Positions 1-9,122 of a DNA stretch of 64,000 nucleotides are shown piece by piece (within the stretch, counting starts at the first letter, position 1; each line of letters opens with the position of its first letter). Origin of the DNA: Muricea muricata (taxonomy: Eukaryota; Cnidaria; Anthozoa; Malacalcyonacea; Plexauridae). The position numbers were made by a program, and so were the translations under genes. The notes below the pieces were generated by a model. That model was not told where the DNA came from and did not search any database. It saw only the letters and a list, made by a program, of their open reading frames with translations. The stretch lies in contig OY979717.1 of assembly GCA_963855995.1 (NCBI GenBank), positions 38,958,380 through 39,022,379 of the forward strand. The letters are read 5' to 3'.

Positions 1-254
1 TTTGAGATAAAATCATTCCTTGTTAAAAACAAATTACACCTGTTTTAATCCACAATCTACGATTAAATAAATGCAAAAAAACAGCACAAAATATTTTAAA
101 GGCAATGATTTAGGTCAGAAAATAGTAAAATTATAGTTTACTTAACTTAATTCCATAGAAAGAAGATTTCTAGCTTTTTTGCAGAGCCACAATGTTGAAA
201 AAATGACAAAACATGGGTAAATATCTACTGGACTCAGACTTTTGGCCCCCACTG
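1..254. mobile_element. Terminal part of a Tc1/mariner-type element
   Basis: The stretch ends in GGCCCCCACTG followed by TA at 255-256. Read from the other strand this is the familiar Tc1/mariner terminus, CAGTGGGGGCCAAAAGTCTG, placed at a TA target dinucleotide. No transposase reading frame is visible in these 254 bases, so either the rest lies left of the window or this is a non-autonomous copy. The call rests on the terminus alone; the mate terminus is not in view. Confidence 0.6.
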
Positions 255-256
255 TA

Positions 257-529
257 TATATATATCAAATAAAATAAAATAAAATATATGTCTTTTCTAT
301 TAATACAGTCTGTTTGATTGCACATCTTTATATGTCGGCTGGAGTTTTGTGTGGCGTCCTTGCCATGGCACATTTTACTGGAAGTCCCGGGTGATAATAG
401 CTCTTAAAAAAGGGTACATAAACACAAGCCTTCCGGTTATACTGGGTCTGAGCTGTTATCTCTCTGCTGACTTGTCGAGGGTTCTTCTTCTCCTCACATT
501 TTTTTTGCTTTTGCATTGCATAGGGACAT
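257..529. other. AT-rich spacer and probable leader of the DIRS element
   Basis: Bases 266-290 are an AAATA microsatellite. I see no supported gene in the rest. It lies immediately upstream of the DIRS reading frame and may include its leader or a lost gag-like region, but no terminal repeat matching the right end of that element was found here. Confidence 0.35.
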
Positions 530-1745
530 GTGTTTTGGCATTGGGAAGTCAGCCCCAACTTTGATATGCAGATGTCTGTGCCGCTTTACAGGAGGGATAT
601 TAGATGGGTAGACATGCATGGAGCCCCCGTCACTTTTGGTGGAGAGATGACAGCCAATGACCATTTAGCTCATTTTATTCCACAGATACAGGCTGGCAAA
701 CTTATTGGACATATCGAGCACTTACACTTTCGGGATCCAAACTGTTTCTTCGCTGGTGAGTTGCATCAACATCTTGATTACTGAGAGACAATTGCACGAT
801 TAGATCCCTGCGAGCAGCATGAACAAGTCCTTGGATGGATACAAGATAAGGTGTCTATCTTTCCTTATTTTCAACACTTCACTGGCTCATTCAAAAGAAT
901 CTGCTATGATTCTGATTGCCCCCCCCCCCCCATCATCTTAAAAAACCATGGGTCCTGCCAGCCGTTTTGGGAGTTTATTGCTGATACTTTGCTCGATCGA
1001 CTCAAAGCTGGTGCTATTTCTTTGGTTGGCCAAGTCGGTGACGTGCGCTCACCTCTCCTGGTTTTGCCACTTACGATTGAACGGGCTAAACCTCGCCTAT
1101 GTTGCGACGCTCGATATTTGAATCTCTGGATGAAGGATCGGCCATTTACTTTGGATCATTTGCGAGACCTTCCCCGTTACGTTTCGAAAGACAGTTATAA
1201 AACCATGTTAGATCATAAGTCGGGTTATGATCACCTTTTGCTAAATGCGGAGAGTCATTGTTTCTTTGGTTTTCAATGGGGGGGCTAGTACTTTACATGT
1301 AATACCTTACCTTTCAGTTGGAAGATCTCCCCGTACATCTACCATACTACAGGCCTCTTTGCCAGTCATTTTCGCTCTCTTGGAATCCAGTGTTCCTTGT
1401 ATATTGATGACCAACACAATGGTCAAATCCAGATCTCCCTTCATGATGGCGAATATGCAGTACTGTCCACTGAGGATGCAAGGCGGTTTGCTGCTGCTAG
1501 ATCCACTGTATTCCTAGTTGCCTACCATATTGTTCGATTAGGTTATTTTTTGGGCCTTGAAAAGTCCATTTTCATACCATGTCAGGTGGTGCCATACCTC
1601 AGGTTTCTCGCTGATTCCATTAGAGAGGTTTTTCTCCTCCTACCGGCAAAAAGGGCACATTTTTACGGCTAATTCGAACCACCTTAACGAGTGCCTTTGT
1701 CAGCGTCAAGACTCTCCAACGTATTGTCGGCAAATGTGTTTCCTT
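530..1745 (+). pseudogene. DIRS-type retrotransposon: reverse transcriptase region
   Basis: This is the N-terminal and reverse transcriptase part of a tyrosine-recombinase retrotransposon. One frame runs from about 530 to 1672, broken by a TGA at 782-784 and a TAG at 1286-1288. After a frameshift near 1670-1750 the same protein continues into the RNase H frame. Visible landmarks are the segment around GAPVTFGGEMTANDH before the polymerase, the stretch RLCCDARYLNLWM, and the catalytic box YIDD at 1400-1411. The RT copies element RNA into DNA; DIRS elements then integrate through a tyrosine recombinase rather than a DDE integrase. A C9-10 run at 919-929 is a likely decay or sequencing hot spot. 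The order RT, RNase H, recombinase makes DIRS-like or a close relative (PAT, Ngaro) the best reading. Confidence 0.8.
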
Positions 1746-1749
1746 CTCC

Positions 1750-2775
1750 TTGGCTGTACCAGCAGCCCGGTTGTTTACCAGAGTAATGAACAATGTCATA
1801 TCTCGTGGTCAGCGCAACTTGAAGCCCATTCCGGTCCAGGATTCCCTCCGCAAAGAGCTTTCTCACTGGTTGTGTTTAGAAACTTGCGACAAACCTCTCC
1901 CATGGAGAGATGAGCGACATATTTCGGTCCAGGTGGCCACTGATGCATCAGCATCTGGTTGCGGCTATTCTATTCTTAGTGGCCCTTCACCCACACAAGC
2001 TTCTGACTATTGGTCTGAGGAGGAACAACGGTTAGATATTGCAACAAGAGAGGCTCTTGCCATTCATAAGATGTTGTGCTCATCGCACACAGCTCTACGT
2101 AATGAGCGTGTCGATGTTTTGGTGGATAGCCAAGCTGTCATTCAAGCATGGAACAATCCGGGTGGGAAAAGTGCTTCCCCAAATGCGGCATTACACCAGA
2201 TCTTCTTCACTAATTCTTCATTGAACGTCTCCCTTCATTTATCATATGTCCCTTCAGCGGCGAACCCAGCAGATGTCCCTTCACGACGTCAGTCTCTTTT
2301 GGACAGCCGTCTATCGAACTCTGTCTGGCGTGTCGTACAAGACGAGTTTGAGGGTCCTACAGGTCAAACATGTGATTTAACGACCTTAGACTCCCATATG
2401 ATGAAGGACCGTCTCGGCAATCCTTTACCTCACTTCACACCATACCTGTCACCTGGGTCACTTGGCGTTAATTTGTTTGCACAAGATCTTTGCCAATTTG
2501 CCCGTGTCCTGACCCGTCTGTATGTCTTTCCTCCGCTGGTATTGGTTGGTCCACTGTTGCGTTTCCTCCAGACTTATCGTCAGGCTTGCACGGTGGTCAT
2601 TCTTGATATATACCCACGCAAGTATTGGTGGCCACTCCTTTTTCACCGTTCTATCAAATGTAAACAGATAGCTGCGAAAGGTGATCCTGAAGCCTTGCTC
2701 TCACCAACCAAAGGAAGCTGGGCTCCTCACCTTGGTATCGCAGGCGATTTATGGGCTTTTTTGGTCGTATTCTAG
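1750..2775 (+). pseudogene. DIRS-type retrotransposon: RNase H and downstream domain
   Basis: This 341-residue open frame continues the polyprotein. RNase H residues can be placed: D65 in VATDASASGCGY, E101 in ATREALAIH, D126 in VLVDSQAVI and D175 in NPADVPSR, the usual four acidic positions. After the RNase H, a segment around DRLGNPLPHFTPYLSPGS is of a kind commonly found in DIRS polyproteins between RNase H and recombinase. The frame closes at 2775. A polypyrimidine tract plus AG at about 2948-2965 just before the recombinase frame looks like a splice acceptor, so the two blocks may originally have been joined by splicing. RNase H degrades the RNA template during reverse transcription. Confidence 0.82.
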
Positions 2776-3012
2776 GACTATCGTTATGTTTTGTTCTGTT
2801 TCTAACTCCCTACATGCACCCATGGTGCAACGACATTACATTGTGTATAATTACTATTATGTCAGAGCTACTTAATCAGTCTTCTTTGTTTAGTATGTAC
2901 CTAGACCTCACGTTAATAAAGTTTTATTGCACCTTTCATGTCTGTCCTTTTTTCTTAATTGTAGGAACTCCCTGTTACCCCGAAGCTATTTGCTCCTTCT
3001 GTACGCTGCCCA

Positions 3013-4288
3013 GTGTGTAATCATGCGAATGACAGTGATTTTCGTTTTTGTCAACTTTGTGGATATCAGAGAAAATATATTCGTGCAGTGGTCAGTCGAT
3101 CTCTGACTATTAATTTAGAACAAATTGATCGATGCCTTAATCAGTCACAAAATTTTGATAAAGCGACCAGCTATTCCAAACAAAAGGATGCCCTCCAAAA
3201 AGAACTTGAAACTTTTCTTGCTGGACGTGTGACCTTGGCTACGGCCACCCCTCGCGATCTTTTTCGGTTCCTGATTTTTAAGGATGCACATGGGAAAATG
3301 CAAGTTCACCACCACGGACGCTCTTTTCTTGGTCAACGTCGCATCCAATCTTGTGGATGTCCTGTGAGGCTCTCCTATAAAACGGTTGATTCATGTATAG
3401 GGAAATTACACTCTATATTTCATGCCAGTGGGCGAGATGGTGAGTGGGATAAGCGTTTTGGTTGGGGAAATCCTGCCGCAGATAAATCCCTCAAAGATTA
3501 TTTATGTTTAGTCATGGCTGAGCAATTGCAAGCTCGGGTCACCCAAAAACAGGCAGCTCCTTTTTTCGTGAACAAATTAACTCAGTTGTCTGTCCATCTT
3601 CATCGTGCATTAGGTAATGCCCCAACCCCCTCACAGCGTTTTGTTGTGGCACGAGACCCGGCGTATTTCAAGACTGTTTTCTTTAGTGGCGATAGGCCCG
3701 GCAACCTTGGGCAGGTCAAGGTTAAGGAAATTCTTCGATTTCCGAATGATGATGGTTTTCTTTTTAACCATATTTGGGGCAAAACTCAACGCAATGCTGA
3801 TAAGAATGTGTTTGGCGATTTGTCTTATTCGGGGTATTGAGCAATGTGTGCAAGTTGCTCAGGAAATGAAGATCGACTTAACTTGACGTTATTTGTTTTG
3901 CCCTACAACCCCTAAGCGAGGCATTTCAGATACCTCGTTCAGCTCGGCTGCTGCTGAGGCTCGACTAAAGATCTATCTCCAGGAAATGGGTGCGGATGGC
4001 GGTGAGACTATACATTGTTTTTGAGCTGGATGCGCGATTACCCTGGCACTGAAAGTTGCAGAGCTTTCGGAGATAATGGACCATGTAGGCTGGACGCGAC
4101 GCCATACTGCTTTGTACTACTTACAATTGGCCAAAGTTCTGAACCCTGATGGCGCGTCTGCAAAACTACGTTCAGACACAGAGACACCTGCTGTTAGCTC
4201 GTGGCAAGATATCAATGAACTAAAACGCTTTGTTTGTGCTTTTCCCGTAAGTAACGAAAAGAAGTGCTCTAATGAGGAATCGCTTTAA
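3013..4288 (+). pseudogene. DIRS-type tyrosine recombinase with zinc ribbon
   Basis: The frame opens with a zinc-ribbon-like CPVCNHANDSDFRFCQLCGY, which starts a few codons upstream of 3013. A helical core-binding region and a catalytic domain follow. The first catalytic arginine is R228 in FSGDRPGNLGQVK. The frame stops at 3840 and resumes in another phase near 3915. There the H-x-x-R box appears at 4013-4024 as HCF followed by TGA, so the catalytic Arg position is a stop. Downstream are the H/W box (DHVGW, about 4079-4093) and the nucleophile region ALYYLQ with tyrosines at 4115-4120. The enzyme would cut and rejoin circular element DNA during integration. This copy cannot encode an active recombinase. 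Confidence 0.8.
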
Positions 4289-4415
4289 GGTTGCAGGATT
4301 GGTTGAGAGTTGGAGATTTTAAGGTTTGGGATTTCTTGTAAGATAGGATGTAGGTTAAATTAACACAATGGGACGGATGTGACGTTTGCGTTTTGAACAG
4401 AAGGTAAAGGAACGA

Positions 4416-4809
4416 TGATCAATATTTTTCCCATACCTTAATATAACTGAGCATGAATGAGAGTGTTATGAAATAGAATACTATTCATAATACTCGTAAT
4501 TATATGCAAATATAAAATTAAGCGTAATAATTGTTCTGTATAACTGAACATGCATATATATGCTAATAATGACGCGACGAAGCTATAAAAGACAAAAATT
4601 AGCACAAAAAATCACCATTCTCGCTCACTTCTTCAGTGGAATAGCAGTAGTCAAACGGTCCACCATGCCCGCCCTGGTCTTCATGTGGGCCGTACTTCTC
4701 CCACTGCCCTAAGCCATGCTTTTCCCGCTTGGCTTAGGCCGCTGATCAATATTTTTCCCATACCTTAATTGAACTGAGCATGAATGAGGGTGTTATGAAA
4801 TAGAATACT
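4416..4809. repeat. 67-bp direct repeat pair flanking a 260-bp segment (right end of DIRS element)
   Basis: Bases 4416-4482 and 4743-4809 are near-identical direct repeats; both begin TGATCAATATTTTTCCCATA and end AAATAGAATACT. They enclose 4483-4742, which has a TATA-like GCTATAAAAG at about 4582. A B1-A2-B2 layout downstream of the recombinase is what split-direct-repeat elements of the PAT/Ngaro kind show at their right end. The partner A1 expected at the left end was not found, so the layout is suggestive only. Confidence 0.55.
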
Positions 4810-4825
4810 TTTTTAATATCTCTGT

Positions 4826-5330
4826 AGTTTTCAACTTGTTACTTTAAAATTTTCTATGCAATGTTTTAGTGGCAAGAGGTTGAAAACCGCTAACTTTTAT
4901 TGTTCTAATAACTGCCATAAATGGAAAGCAGTCAATTGGTAAATCCAATATGGCTGCCATTATTGACAAATATTTTGCTTTTTTCTCCCTTAGTTTTCAA
5001 CTTATTGCTTTGAAATTTTGCATGCGATGTTTTAGTGGCCCAGGCTTTCAAACCGCTTTGTTTGGTTGCTGCAATGGCTGCAATTTATATTGGTCTGAAA
5101 GGAAATGCCTTTGACAATCCAATATGGCCACCATATTTGGAAAATCATTTTGTTAATATATCCTGCAGTTTTCAACTTATTGTCCTGCAATTTTTCCTGC
5201 ATCGTTTTAGGGCCAAAAGCTTCCAAACCTTCATTGTTTCAGCTACTGCGATTACAGAGATATAAACCCGTTTGCAGATCGTGTAATTTCCGCTCCCGAG
5301 ATAATTTTGAGGACTCAAAATTTGGCTCTT
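4826..5330. repeat. Degenerate tandem repeat, about 170-bp period, three copies
   Basis: The phrase AGTTTTCAACTT recurs at about 4826, 4992 and 5167. Each copy is followed by a related block containing a TTTTAGTGGC or TTTTAGGGCC motif, and the first two share an AATCCAATATGG block. Spacings are about 166 and 175 bp. No coding potential is apparent; it reads as a decayed minisatellite or an internal repeat of an unrecognised element. Confidence 0.6.
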
Positions 5331-5806
5331 AAATGTTTACAATAATCTCCTTAAATATTTGAGCTGCTCCTTCGCTCCTTTCATATATATGGTCCTACCC
5401 ATAAAAAACACTGGCGGTAGACATTATGCCTTGTACGTAACTGGCACTTTAAAAATCTATTATGATACGCGCTTTCGTGTTCCTAAACCACGTTTGTCCT
5501 TAGATTATATAGAAAATAAATAGGAATTTGCCCAAGGATATTTACTAAAAACTTTTAGTTACGAGGTTTTCATAAAAAGAACAACTGCGAGGAAACCTTT
5601 TTCTTGATCATTCGTGTATGAATTATGGAGTGACCAAAACAACCCCCAACCTCTTACTCAAAAAAATTACGCATATTTGTCTAGGCTTGGGCCGGGCAAG
5701 GCCACGTCCAATCAGTTTTTACTGTAACAGTCATTACTATTAACATAATCTCTTTTTTCATACAATGAAAAACTAAATGGAGTGTTCCAGCTTCTATTAA
5801 GTATAA
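5331..5806. other. Intergenic, no feature seen
   Basis: AT-rich sequence between the tandem repeat and the stop codon of the minus-strand pseudogene. I see no supported gene, terminal repeat or hairpin here. Confidence 0.4.
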
Positions 5807-6519
5807 TTATGTAGTAAATAAACTTGCGTATATATTATGCTTCGAAGCGATTCGGTCCACAACTTTACTGGTTTTGTATTGGGGGCAGCTACCAGAGCGA
5901 TCAAAAAACTTGACCTGTCTATGTTTTTTTAACCCACGACGCTCATCGCCATTAATGTATAGGCGGGTAATTTCTCATACAGCAGCTTGGCAAGCAATAG
6001 GCTCTGGGAGAAGCCAATCCACAATTGATCGTCCGACCAAAACATCATTGGATTGACCCCCAGCCTTTTTGTGGGCTTTCACCAAGCTGTAAAATCCCTT
6101 GACGATTGCTTCACACCCACTGCTTCCCAAAGCTACGTCAAGGGCAACACAGAATTCCTTGCCAACATCGAGGAATATTTCTTCCACTGTGTAGAAGAGT
6201 GTGTAGAAACTCTCTTCCGAAACTATTACTTCGTGCGTTGCACCATCAGCCAGGGTAATCATGTAGAGATTATCCAAAGAAAATTTTCTTTGGTTGATTG
6301 AACAGAAAGACACGATGTTAGTATCTTTCAACTGCGGTAACTGATCACCTTCCTCGCTAACAAATATTGAAGACAGGACTCGATATTTGTTTCCAAAAAT
6401 CATATCATGCACTGTCTTCTTGAAACGACGGAGAATTGGCATGCTCCCTAAGGTACTTGAATAAAAATACGGCAATTTGAAAATAATCTCATTTGGTTTT
6501 AAAGTAAATAAATTGTAAC

Positions 6520-7055
6520 TAGAGATGGGCACGATACCGATACCAAGTATCGATACTGTCGATACTTGCGAGTTGGGGGCAAGTATCGATACTTGCACCA
6601 AGTATCGAATGTTTCGATACTGCGCCCACGCTGTTTATGTCCAGCGTGCATGCGCAAAAACATGTGTTGTCAAATCGCAAATTTTTGTTAAATGCGTTAA
6701 TGCAGTGCTTAACTAATGAAATGATTTGTCGTATACGTCATTGCATTACTTTGTTTGATGCGAAATTTTATCCAATGCCCGTTATGACGTAGCATTAAAG
6801 CAAAGAACGTTGAAAAATGTGAATCTGCAAGTATGTGAGATGGAATTGGATTAGAGTAAAATGATCAATTATGTTCTGGAAAAAATTCTCCACAGTTATC
6901 CAAAACCATTAACAATAATACGTCACAAGCCATGCATTGCCAGCCATTCAAATTTAATGGTATCGGTATCGAAATTTGGTATCGCTACCACTAAAAATCC
7001 TTGGTATCGTATCGGTATCGTATCGATTTGAAAAAGCTGGTATCGCCCATCCCTA
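6520..7055. mobile_element. Non-autonomous hAT-like MITE, 536 bp
   Basis: The ends are inverted repeats: left TAGAGATGGGCACGATACC and right GGTATCGCCCATCCCTA. The flanks carry an 8-bp duplication ATTGTAAC at 6512-6519 and 7056-7063, as expected for hAT. Both subterminal regions are packed with GATACC/GGTATCG and GTATCGATAC words. No transposase is encoded. It interrupts the last exon of the minus-strand pseudogene. Confidence 0.85.
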
Positions 7056-7526
7056 ATTGTAACCTATGGCAAAGAACACACAATTGACCAAAATTCAGCA
7101 AACTCAGCATCCCCGTACGTCTCCCATTTAATTCTGCCGTCACGAGATGTGGCCATTATGGTGGCCCAGCGCTATCATCGGTTTTTAAGGAGGTTATTTT
7201 GAAAAGTAATTAAATTCTAAAAACCAAATTTATTTTCAAATGTCTTTTATTTTTATTTTTGATTGTAAATTTAAATGAATTTCTATTTCAAAAGTAATTG
7301 TTATTTTACTGTGGAGTTCGGTGAAGCAATTTTTATTTTTTATTTTTGATCCCTGGCCCACCGTTATCATCACGAAAAAAAAATTAAAATGAGTTCGGCG
7401 CGTGGCCCAGCGCTATCATCACGAAAAAAAATATAAAATGAATTCGGCGCCCGTGGCCCAGCGCTATCAAACCGGAAATTATCAGAATTCCAGAAATGGA
7501 AAAGTGGAAGCACTGTTGTTAACTTA

Positions 7527-8148
7527 ATGGCGAGAATGGCGAGTAGTAATTGGAAAGACGATGAAGAGTTAAAGGCAGATCTTGAACAATATGTGAGGCA
7601 GAATTTAAAAAGGTCAGAAATCTTAGATTTTGTTAAACGAAATTTTTCAGAGTACGCCTGGAGCATTGCCACACCTGACAGGAGAAAATTTGGAATAAGA
7701 TACATTGATTATACAACATCGATAGGGGCAGTTTCAGAGGCTGTTCAACAAGAACTTAATGGGCCTGGAAAGCTTTTGGGCTACAGAGCATTAAACCAAA
7801 AGCTTAGAACTGAACATGAGATTAAAGTGCCCAGACATTTGGTTCACACTGTTCTTGCCGACTTAGACCCTGCAGGTTTAGACGCCAGAAGATTACAAAA
7901 CAAAGGAAAGAAACCGAAAATTTTCGTCCAGTGGACCCTTATGGGTTGTGTCACTTGACGGACATGATAAACTCTGCGGATATCAAAATTCAACCTTTCC
8001 TGTATGCATTTACGGCTGTTTGGACACGTTTTCGCGAAAGATCTTGTACCTCTTCGTTTGTTATTCAAACTCAGACCCACGCGTGATTGGAAAAAAGTAT
8101 CTAGAATATCTGTGTAGCGAAAAAATGAGATCTATTCTAAAACTACCC
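7527..8148 (+). pseudogene. Integrase-core (rve-like, DDE-fold) gene fragment, left palindrome arm
   Basis: The frame starts MARMASSNWKDDEEL. It has a helical N-terminal region to about residue 75, then LGYRALNQKLRTEHEIKVPR and HTVLADLDPAGLDARR, a DNA-binding-like segment found before a class of integrase-core domains. A frameshift near 7935-7950 moves the frame to SLDGHDKLCGYQNSTFPV and YGCLDTFSRKILYLFVC, where the two aspartates look like the first acidic positions of an RNase H-fold integrase. The reading then runs into a short tandem repeat and stops at 8220, so the last third of the domain, including the final catalytic acid, is missing. The family resembles the integrase-like proteins dispersed in fish and cnidarian genomes. 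Not functional as seen. Confidence 0.7.
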
Positions 8149-8151
8149 CCG

Positions 8152-8220
8152 AGTGACAGACGAGTAACGGACAAGTACAGACGAGTAACAGACGACTACA
8201 GACGAGTTACAGACAAGTAA
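8152..8220. repeat. Short tandem repeat (ACAGACGAGTAAC-like) at the palindrome tip, mirrored at 8411-8486
   Basis: About five to six imperfect copies of a 12-13 bp unit built on ACAGACGAGT. The mirror copy lies across the loop at 8411-8486. The repeat begins exactly where the integrase homology ends in both arms, so it marks the inner breakpoint of the duplicated gene fragment. Confidence 0.8.
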
Positions 8221-8499
8221 ATTTTCTAAATACGACCTAATATTACGTAAAATTGTAATAATTTGTATTTAGTTTCCTACCTTATGTATAATTATGTACA
8301 ATATTACGCAACCACTGCTATGCCTGTGCCACAGACCCCAATATTTGAAACTGAATTGATGCTTGAATTTATACAAAACACCAAGTTTTGGGCTACTAGG
8401 GTCGTATTTAGAAAATTTACTCGTCTGTAACTCGTCTGTAGTCGTCTGTTACTCGCCTGTACTTGTCTGTTACTCGTCTGTCACTCGGGGGTAGTTTTT

Positions 8500-9122
8500 A
8501 GAATAGATCTCATTTTTTCGCTACACAGATATTTTAGATACTTTTTTCCAATCACGCGTGGGTCTGAGTTTGAATAACAAACGAAGAGGTACAAGATCTT
8601 TCTCGAAAACGTGTCCAAACAGCCGTAAATGCATACAGGAAAGGTTGAATTTTGATATCCGCAGAGTTTATCATATCCGTCAAGTGACACAACCCATAAG
8701 GGTCCACTGGACGAAAATTTTTGGTTTCTTTCCTTTGTTTTGTAATCTTCTGGCGTCTAAACCTGCAGGGTCTAAGTCGACAAGAACAGTGTGAACCAAA
8801 TGTCTGGGCACTTTAATCTCATGTTCAGTTCTAAGCTTTTGGTTTAATTTAGTGCTCTGTAGCCCAAAAGCTTTCCAGGCCCATTAAGTTCTTGTTGAAC
8901 AGCCTCTGAGACTGCCCCTATCGATGTTGTATAATCAATGTATCTTATTCCAAATTGTCGAAGTCTCCTGTCAAGTGTGGCAATGCTCTAGGCGTATTCT
9001 GGAAAATCTCGTTTAACAAAATCTAAGATTTCTGACCTTTTTAAATTCTGCCTCACGTATTGTTCAAGATCTGCCTTTAACTCTTCATCGTCTTTCCAAC
9101 TACTACTTGCCATTCTCGCCAT
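8500..9122 (-). pseudogene. Integrase-core gene fragment, right palindrome arm
   Basis: This is the mirror copy of the fragment at 7527-8148, starting at an ATG ending at 9122. It carries the same frameshift before SLDGYDKLCGYQNSTFPV and the same truncation after CSEKMRSILK. It also has its own damage: a stop between the start codon and the integrase core near 8990, and small length changes near 8850. The shared frameshift means the gene was already broken when the arms formed, or that the arms have been homogenised since. Transcription through both arms would give a long hairpin RNA. Confidence 0.7.

Noticed and set aside
4076..4288. Separate 70-residue ORF downstream of the DIRS recombinase
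   Set aside because: It is the recombinase C-terminus (DHVGW, ALYYLQ) displaced by a frameshift, not an independent gene.
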